From Heterohyrax brucei (taxonomy: Eukaryota > Chordata > Mammalia > Hyracoidea > Procaviidae), in contig CM053140.1 in the NCBI GenBank assembly GCA_028571685.1, positions 64,378,201 to 64,442,200 of the forward strand: a stretch of DNA of 64,000 nucleotides. Reading direction: 5' to 3'. The position numbers and the translations under genes are program-made. The notes under the pieces were generated by a model, which saw only the letters and a program-made list of their open reading frames with translations, did no database searches and was not told where the DNA came from. Below are positions 56,476 through 64,000 of this stretch, in pieces (the stretch's first letter is position 1; each line of letters begins with the position of its first letter).

Positions 56476-56769
56476 CTGCACAGTGGGCCCTTTTCCCAGT
56501 TCCCGAACCAGGCTTAATCAGGGGTTACAGACTAGATTATGGCTCATGTTTTCAATTGTCCTTGCATCCGCATCCTTTGCAATGTGACTTTGTGGTTCCT
56601 CCCAGTAAAGAGGTGGAGTATATTACTCCACGCCTGGACCTGGCTTTGGGCACCTGACTTGCTCTGCCCATTGGGTTGTGGAGGGCTCCACATGTCCAAA
56701 GGCTTGAAAACCACCTGCCCGATTAGCTCTGCTGTTTTCAGTCACCTCGTAGGCATGGGAAAGCTGGAC

Positions 56770-57113
56770 AACGAATAAAGAAGACTGAAGAAGGTTTGAT
56801 ACTATCGAATTATGGTGTTGGCAAAGAATACTGAATATACCGTGGACTGCTAAAGAGCGATCCGATCTGTCTTGAAAGAAACATGGCCAGAATGTGTCTT
56901 AGGAGCAAGGATGGTAGGACTACATCTTACATACTTTGGACATGCTATGAGGGGGGATCAGTCCCTGGAGAAGACATCATGACGGGTACAGTAGAGGGTC
57001 AGCAAAAGAGAGGAAGACCCTCAGTGAGGTGGATGAACACAGTGACACACTGGCTGCAGCACTGGGCTCAGGCCTAACAAGGACTGGGAAGGTGGTACAG
57101 GGCCAGGCAGTAC
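56770..57113 (+). mobile_element. RTE-type LINE 3' fragment, plus orientation
   Basis: Encodes decayed remnants of the C-terminal end of the RTE protein: LRSKDGRTTSYILWTCYEGG then EDIMTGTVEGQQKRGRPSVR W, typical of the RTE/BovB RKRGRP-RW end. Frame breaks separate the pieces. Confidence 0.7.
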
Positions 57114-57164
57114 TCTTCTCTCTTTTCCTCTCTCTCTCTTTCTCTCTCTCACACACACACACAC
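57114..57164. repeat. (TC)n(AC)n microsatellite
   Basis: Compound pyrimidine run followed by a perfect AC run (57150-57164). Likely length-polymorphic. Confidence 0.9.
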
Positions 57165-57362
57165 CATTTGCTGTCCAGTTGCTCATGATTCATGGCAACC
57201 GTGTGCGTGTCAGAGAACAGCTGTGCTCCATAGGGTTTTCAGTGGCTGATCTGGGTAGGCACATCACCAGGCTTTTCTTCCAAGGTGCCTCTGAGTGGAC
57301 TCAAATGTTCAGTCTTTTGCCTGGCAAACAACTGCATTAACTGTTTGGACCACTCAGGGACA
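57165..57362 (-). mobile_element. AfroSINE, medium class, next to a microsatellite
   Basis: Reverse copy: tttgctgtccagttgctcat tail, catcaccaggcttttcttcc internal block, head tggaccactcagggacact. The microsatellite at 57114-57164 sits at its 3' (tail) end. Confidence 0.75.
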
Positions 57363-58524
57363 CTGGTGATTAGACCTACTTGAGACATAATAAAGTGGAG
57401 TTCAAAGTGGTTTAAATGACTTCCTGTAGGTCACACAGCCAAAAAGTAGCTGGGCTCCCAGCTGAGTCTCAGTTCACTCTCTTGTGAAAGCCATCCTAGG
57501 GACACAGTCAGTGAACTCTAGCAGCTTACCCCTCCGCAGCACAAGCCCTGAAAACTCCTATTTGCTCTGTGCTCGTGGTGACATGCCAAACCCCAAACCC
57601 AAACCCACAGCAATCAGCAGTGCAAAGAGGGTAAGTCTCCCAGTCATCCACTTCTGCCTATATTAAAAATTTCCCCAAGGGTTTGTTCCTTGGCAAGTCG
57701 CTGTCTAAGCTGAATGCCTGATGAAATTCAGTTACATCTACAGAGTCACTGCTTCCCAACATGCATTCAAACCCTTTTTATAAATGTGCGTTACTCTCCA
57801 TGTGTATCCAGCAGGAAAATTTCCAATGAACACTAACGGGGACCTATTATCAAATAGAAGGCATTAGTAGGGAAACATGCATTATTCAAGGCTAGATAAT
57901 ACAGTGCAGCAGGAGAAAAAAAATCTCTTCATTTCAACTGTCCCCAGGAGAGCAGGAGCATCCCTGGCACCATGAGGACAGTGTGAACTCTTCCTCAGCG
58001 ACGTCTTACGCTGAGCAGATGTGGGAGGCAGGTGTATGCGACCTAGTATAGCCCATGTGAGATTGGGTCAGTGGAGATGCCCTGGGGCACCTGGCCAAGA
58101 AGTACCAGATGAAGTCACAATGTCCTTGTTTCAGGTCCTGGGCCTGCTAGAGAAAGACAGATGAGAAAGGGGCCAGCACACCACGATGTCATCCTCAGGG
58201 GACATATGCTGTTTGGGTTTTCCTGGCAACTCTGATGGGGGACCCTGGAGATGCAGGTAGACATGACAGTGCTGCCAAAGAGTCCTTCTTCTGCTCTTCT
58301 CAAGGTTGCATGTCCTTTCCCACCTAAGGCTCTAGAAGAAATTTCTCTGACTTCTGTGTTCATCCTCCCAACTTCTTCCTCCTCCAGGACGGATGGTCCA
58401 ACCAGAGAGTTCAGTGTTCACTGCTCAGTGGGCCACTTTTGGTAGTAGACAATGCCATCACGCCTCCTAAGCAGGAACTGACTTCAGTTCTTCCTCTTCT
58501 ACTTCCTGCCACCTATCAGAGCAG

Positions 58525-58835
58525 GCGGCACTGGGGGCTCCGCGGTGACATGCTCACCTTCCATGAGGGAGACCTGGGTTCAGCTCCTGACCAAAGCATC
58601 TCATGCACAGCCTCTGTCTGTCTGGAGGTTTCAGCAGAGTTTCCAGACTAAGACAGATTAGGAACAAAAGCCTGGTGGTCTCCTTCTAAAAACTCATCAA
58701 CGAAAACACTACGGATCACAATGGTTTTATTTACAACTGATCATGTGGATGGCACAGAACTAGGCCACATTGTAGTCCATTGTGTATAGGCTCACTAAGA
58801 GTTGGAAACCTACTGGACAGAAGCTTACAACTCTT
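58525..58835 (+). mobile_element. Long SINE with tRNA-like head and RTE-like body
   Basis: Plus-strand relative of 22145-22490: decayed head with gacctgggttcagctcctga (box B region), then aggtttcagcagagtttcca, agcctggtggtctccttcta, and the tail gctcactaagagttggaaac with ctactggacag. Confidence 0.6.
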
Positions 58836-59171
58836 ACCATAGGATGGAGGTAGTTAGGGTGATGAGAACAATGAGAAGACCTGTAAGGTGGGGGGTGGGA
58901 TCCTTAACTTACATGCCAACATTGTGAATGCTGTTACTGCTTGGATCTGGGTCCAAGACGTTGCAGTGTTTACCCCCACACTGCCCACAAGCACCTCAAA
59001 GTCATCAGATGTACATCAGAACCCACAAGGAAACGAGTCTCTGGTCTTCTCACATTAGCCTGGGAAATGCAGGTGCCAAAGCTTTTTGTGTAGAGGTTCC
59101 TCATACCATCAACACAATTCCCGATGGAGTAGAGATACCCACCCAGATCCAGCTGGCCCAGGCCCAGACTC

Positions 59172-59184
59172 GGGGGGGGGGGGG
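59172..59184. repeat. G13 homopolymer
   Basis: Thirteen consecutive G bases. Possible length polymorphism or a base-calling error. Confidence 0.9.
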
Positions 59185-60921
59185 CGGATCCTGCAGATGG
59201 CCACATCATTGTGGATGCTGATCAGTGGGCTAGGAAAGTGCCCTTGGTGGAGGTTAAGCCCTAGGTAGGCTTCATAACAGCAGGGACATTAACATAGAGA
59301 AACTACCTCCATATGCTGAGGACTCGGTTTTTGAGCAATCCCGGGGAAGTGGTCACTTCCTGAATTCTATGTATTTAATCTACCTTTTAAATACTCTGAT
59401 CAGGCAGCGGGTGTGTGATCACGGAACATGAAGCACTGCCCAGAACCCAGCCATGAAACAAGCTCACTGATGAGCGAGATGAGCTGGCTGGGCAGACCGG
59501 GTGCAAAGTGTCAGACAGCCAGGGCTGCCCTCCCTCCAGCTCTCCACCGTGCAGTTCTGACAGACCCAGCCAGAAACAAAGGGAAAATCCAGCAGATGGA
59601 CCACAGGATCCAGAGAATTTCTGGGATGTATTCATTCATGTTGTTTGTTCATTCATTCACGGAAAGCCCACTAGTGTTTTGCCAATAATATTGCACTGAA
59701 GTTGGCCTTTCAAAAGAGAGTTCTGTAATCACCAATACAGCTGGAGATTAAATGGAGCCTGGAGCTGACTCCATGGTTCTGACTGTGCTTGAATGCACGT
59801 CCCCTGATGCCCATTGGCTGCACACATGTCTAGGCATATGTATGTATACATGTGTGTCTACAACAGGCTCACTCACAAGTACATATCTCTGCACATGCGT
59901 ACATGGAGCTACAAATACTCATAGACATACTACAGTGCACACACAGGTACATGCATTTGCACTGGATATGGGCAAAACCGAGACACCCAGGAGACGAGCA
60001 CTAGCTTTCAAACTAGTTGATGAAAATCTTACTAGGTACATTCATCTGCAGATGATAAAGACTACAGGAGACTGCCAGGCTGCTCCATCCATCCTTTATA
60101 TTCTGGTTAATTACGAGACATTTCCCCACAGTTGTAAAGGTTAGTGGGACACATGGTACATATTTAGCAGGAAGAATCTGGCAATACAAATGTCTCCCTA
60201 GGGTGCAGCATGAGTTATCAGGCTGAGCTAGCGGGAGACAGGGACCTGCTAGGGTAGGACAGGAGACAGGCTGGCTTAACTTCTCTTAAGGGATCTGGTA
60301 GTCAAAGCAATGGATGAAACCTGCAGCTTCTTCTCAACCCTGTGGGCTCAGGCTTCTGTCCACCAGTAAACTGGCCCCATTACTGACCGTGATCTCTCCC
60401 CATTCCCCATAGTTATGGCTGTCCTCCTAGCTGAACTACCTCTTCCCCTCTCCTCATGCCCACTCCCTTGCCAAATCCTGTTCATACAACTTACAAGTTT
60501 CACCAATGTCTGCACTCCTTCCCATGTTATGAACTACTCTGGCTATAAGCCTATATGTTTTACTGCTTGCGTTACTATTTACTGATTTGCTTCCTCGAAT
60601 CTATCTTTAAAAAATCTTGTAGAGGGTTATCTTATAAAAACTAAAATTTGTCCTCCCTTTTATCCTACTAAAAACACTGACTGTCTCACACTGTGTCCCT
60701 GCCTTCATACTGAGGGCCTGCCTTGCCGCCTGTCTGCCACCTTGCAGAAATGCTTCAACTAACTACAGTCCTTTGCCAGATGAGACGCATGTCTAAAGTG
60801 GTGGTTTCTCACTTCACCTGGGTTTTTGCCAAAGACGTAAAATTTGGTGCCGATGCCTAAGCCCTAATGCTTCAAGGTATGTATCTTCTAGAAGGTTCTG
60901 TGGCCATTATTACTATGGAGC

Positions 60922-61826
60922 TGTCTTAGTTTCCTAGAGCTGCTGTAACTGAAATAGCACAAGCAGGTGACTTTAAAGAACAGAAGTTTATTATCTCATT
61001 GCTTGGGAAACTGTAAGTCTCAATTCAGGGCACTGGCTCTAAGTGAAGTCTCTCTCTCTGCTGACTCTGTGGGAAGATCCTTGTCTCCTGGCATTCTGTG
61101 TTCTTGGTGATCTTCCTTCACGTGTTTTCTCTTGGCTCTGTGCCTGTTTCATCTATCTCGTACTGCTATAACCAAAATACCACGAGCAGATGGCTTTAAT
61201 GAACAGAAATGTATTCTTTCACAGTTTAGGAGGCTGGAAGTCTGAATTCAGGGCACCAGCTCCAGGGGGAAGCTTTCTCTCTCTGTTGGCTCTGGGAGAA
61301 GTTCCTTGTCATCAATCTCTCCCTGGTAAAGGAGGTTCTCAGCACGGGGACCCTGGCTCCAAAGGACACATTCTTCTCCTGATTCTTCATGCTGGGTGTC
61401 AGGAGGTCCCTCTTCTCTCTGCTTGATTTTCTCTTCTGTATCTCAAAAAAGACTTAAGATACAACCAAATCCTACAGATTGAGTCCTCTCATTAACATAA
61501 TTGTATCAAATTCTACCTTATTAACATCATAGAGTTTGGGACTTATGGCATACAAGGTAAACACATCACATCACCAAATAGTAGTCAGCTATACAGTACT
61601 GGGAATCATGGACTAGCCAAGTTTACAAAATACTTTTGGAGGACACAATTCAATCCATAACAGTGTTTAAGCTGCTCTTTATACTACTTAGATGTGGTTT
61701 AGGTTGGGACTCACCCTACGCTGACATGCCTCACTGACACACAAAGAAAATCTTGTTTCCGAATAGGATTATATCCACTGGTGAGTCCAAGACACATTTT
61801 GGGAGGATGTAATTCAATCCATAACA
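60922..61826 (-). mobile_element. MaLR-type solitary LTR, minus orientation, inserted in HSPD1 pseudogene
   Basis: Begins tgtcttagtttcc and ends attcaatccataaca, the ends typical of MLT/MST-like MaLR LTRs read in reverse. Flanks are ggagc on the left and ggaaa on the right, a diverged 5-bp target duplication, and the HSP60 frame resumes directly after it. A second LTR (61145-61662) splits it. Confidence 0.65.
61145..61662 (-). mobile_element. MaLR-type LTR nested inside the LTR at 60922-61826
   Basis: Starts tgtttcatctatctcg, ends caatccataaca, and internally has the same family landmarks (taccacgagcagatggctt, then the LTR body). Flanking pentamers gtgcc and gtgtt look like an eroded 5-bp duplication. 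Removing it rejoins the outer LTR. Confidence 0.6.
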
Positions 61827-62096
61827 GGAAACTAAGGGAATAACAATGCTTACTAAACAGAACTGAGAAATCTCAAAGTAACAAAAGATGATGTGACTGT
61901 TGCCGTGTGAACTGACTTAAAAGATAAATAGAAAATTATGGGCTCCAGACTTGCTAAGGAAATTGCACTAGTGAAGAGACTGGGGTGGCAGCCCCACCAG
62001 TCTTGTGCTGGCAAACTTGATCACCACAGAGAGTTTCCAGAAGACTGGCAAAGGTATTAATCCAGCAGAAATTAAGCAAAGTGTGATGTTGTTGTG

Positions 62097-62637
62097 GGTG
62101 ACAGTTAAGATTGTATATCAACAGGGCTGGGTCATGATTCTCGGTGTTTTGGCAGGTGTATGATGCTAGGATCACTTGCCTGTTGAATTCTGAGAGGTGA
62201 TCATCCCCTAATGGAATCTGCTGAGCAGTACTGGCAGGGGCAGGACTAATGGCGGCTTACCACTCCTTCAGCCTTCATCTCTCCATCCTCTGCCATCTAC
62301 TTCATTCCTGCTAGTCTTGTCGAGGCTTTTGGCTTGTTCTGGATCCTGCAGCTGCTTCCTGTTCCTCTACCCCCTGATTCTTGGGATGTTACCTGTTGAA
62401 CTTGGGATGTGTTGACTTTCACAGCCTGTGAGTGGGAGCCTGGCTCTCTGACCTGTCAACCTTGGGTTCCTCAGCCCCTAAAGTTGTGTGAATGGGGAGA
62501 GGACTCTATTTTGATCCACGGACTTGGGATGTTCCAGCCTCTAAAACTGACTGAGCTGCTTCCTTACCATAAATCTCTCTCTATAGATACTTACACATTT
62601 CACTGGTTTTGCTTTCGAGAGAACCCAGCCTAAGACA
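62097..62637 (+). mobile_element. LTR-like insertion in HSPD1 pseudogene
   Basis: 541-bp block flanked by the perfect pentamer ttgtg (62092-62096 and 62638-62642). Contains gggctgggtcatgattctcg near one end and ends gagaacccagcctaagaca, as ERVL/MaLR-type LTRs do. It interrupts the HSP60 segment between the GVML and DAVIAEL-like regions. Family not assigned. Confidence 0.6.
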
Positions 62638-64000
62638 TTGTGCACTGGTGCTGTAATGTTTGAATTTAGGAAGCACCTTAAACCTGTGACAACTCCAGAA
62701 GAAACTGCTCAGTTAGTCAAGGTTTTACAAGTAGAGAAAGAGAAATCAGCAACATCATTTGTGATGTAATTATAAAAGTTAGGAGTATAGTAAACCATTG
62801 AATGATAAATTAGAAATGGAAGGCACAGTGTTTGACCAAGATTACAGCTCACCATTCTTGAATGACACCTCAAAAGTTCAGAAATGTTAATTCCAGAGTG
62901 CTTAGGATTCTCAAAGTCCAGTCCATTGTATCTACTCCAGAAACTGCTAGTGTCCGCTAAAGTCTCTGGTCTTAATTGCTGAAGGTACTGTCAGTACTTA
63001 TTTTGAACGAGACAGAAGTTGATGTTCCAGTTATAGAGTCAAAGCTTCAGGTTTTAGCAACACAGAAAGAAACAACCTAGCTACTGATGCTGATAGTACT
63101 GTGTTTGGTGAAGACAGCTTGGCAATAAATTCTGAAAATATTTAACTTTTTGACTTAGGAAAGGTTGGAGATATCACTGTGACTAACACTAATGCCAACT
63201 CTTGGCAAAGAAAAGGTGACAAGAGTCAAACTGAGAAACACATTCAAGAAATAACTGAAATTTAAACAAACATCTGGTAAAATTTGCTAATGGAGTAGCT
63301 GTGCTAAAGACTGGTGGGACAAATGGCATATAAGAGAATGAAAAGAAATAGCCACATAGCCAGTAAGTGTTACATGAGCTACTGTTGAAAAAAGGCATTG
63401 TCTGGGTGCTTTGTTTTGTTGCCTTAGATTGACTGCTCCAGTTAATGGCTAGCAAAAAAAGAAAGAAAAAAGATGTAGAAACAATGAAAAGAAATTCAGA
63501 ATTCTGGCAGTGACTACTGTTACGAATATAGGTATTGATGGATCACTGATAGCTGAAAAAATAAGGACAGCTCCTCAAAAGTTGTTTATGCAGAACAGGT
63601 TAGACTTGCACCTCAGGTGGCAGCTAAGTGAGACATACCATGCTGCCCCCCTACATTAAAGACCTCAGAAGCTAAATGAAATAGGTGCAGATGACAATGC
63701 TGGAACCATAAGTCATCAAAAAGAAGGATAAAGAATTAGATCACACACCAACTGGAAGGAGAAAGGGTATGAAAACAGAGAATAAGGAGAGATGTGGATC
63801 AAAGACATCCTGCCAGCATGGCCATCTTGAGAAAAGCCAGCAGCAGTCCTGGTGGAAAAGTAAAAAAAGTGACTTCATGGATTCTTGACAGGAGACAGAG
63901 AAACTAGGTAGACATGCCATACTACCTAACCAGCAAGTGGCAGTTAGCACTCCTGTGCTGCCAGCAAGCTCACCACACATCCTACCTACTACCATGCCCA

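Larger units (their letters stand above)
60750..63700 (+). pseudogene. HSPD1P: HSPD1 (mitochondrial HSP60) processed pseudogene, broken by LTR insertions
   Basis: Intronless retrocopy of the mitochondrial chaperonin HSP60. It begins at an ATG at 60750 preceded by a short 5'-UTR-like stretch ending ttgcagaa. Segment 1 (60750-60921) reads [16 protein letters not shown]... and [10 protein letters not shown], then a stop where Arg is expected, then ALMLQG. Segment 2 (61827-62096) continues with VTKDDVTVAV and DLKDK, and the stretch matching the ATP-binding region is present but frame-broken. Segment 3 (62638 to about 63700) contains KPVTTPEETAQ, later NGVAVLKTGGTNG (HSP60 DGVAVLKVGGTSD) and a decayed C-terminal part. 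There are many stops and small indels, plus a deletion near 63590. No introns are present although the parent gene has them. The 3' boundary is uncertain. Non-functional as a chaperonin. Confidence 0.85.

Overview
This window is intronic-rich vertebrate nuclear DNA from a placental mammal, almost certainly an afrotherian and most likely an elephant or close relative. The main evidence is about 30 copies of the tRNA-derived AfroSINE family, together with an RTE-type (BovB-like) LINE whose ends match those SINEs. Genome-wide mammalian repeats (MIR, L2, MER5, L1, MaLR-type LTRs) fill most of the rest. No bacterial, viral or plasmid gene organisation is present, and no CRISPR array or operon was seen.

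The only functional protein-coding gene I can support lies on the minus strand: six short internal exons that splice into one uninterrupted reading frame of 630 nt (about 210 codons). They are at 55862-55939, 50485-50572, 49693-49817, 35522-35643, 15120-15223 and 11150-11262. All have consensus splice sites and compatible phases, and the protein matches CSMD2, a giant type I membrane protein built from CUB and sushi domains. The segment covers a basic linker, one complete sushi domain (two exons) and one complete CUB domain (three exons), probably linker/Sushi 2/CUB 3 near the N-terminus. The introns are about 5.3, 0.67, 14.0, 20.3 and 3.9 kb. Regions 1-11149 and 55940-64000 would be parts of the flanking introns; I recognised no further CSMD2 exon there.

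The introns hold several readable insertion histories. At 60.7-63.7 kb, on the plus strand, there is a decayed processed pseudogene of HSPD1 (mitochondrial HSP60), cut by LTR-type insertions, one of which carries another LTR inside it. At 36.6-40.9 kb a minus-strand RTE LINE was hit by a MaLR-type LTR, which was then hit by an L1 fragment; both later insertions have recognisable target-site duplications. At 31.5-35.4 kb there are two L1 pieces, the younger ending about 120 bp from a CSMD2 exon. At 13.1 and 19.1 kb there are two deleted mariner copies; one carries an AfroSINE with a 13-bp target duplication, and the other sits inside a MIR and preserves the empty site.

I found no previously undescribed functional system. 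The most interesting signals are the shared ends of the SINEs and the RTE LINE, a long SINE class with a tRNA-Gly-like head, a near-perfect inverted repeat (arms 48 and 47 nt) in an old L1, and the clean phase-1 module structure of the CSMD2 exons. Repeat boundaries without a stated target duplication are approximate. All family names rest on recognition by eye.
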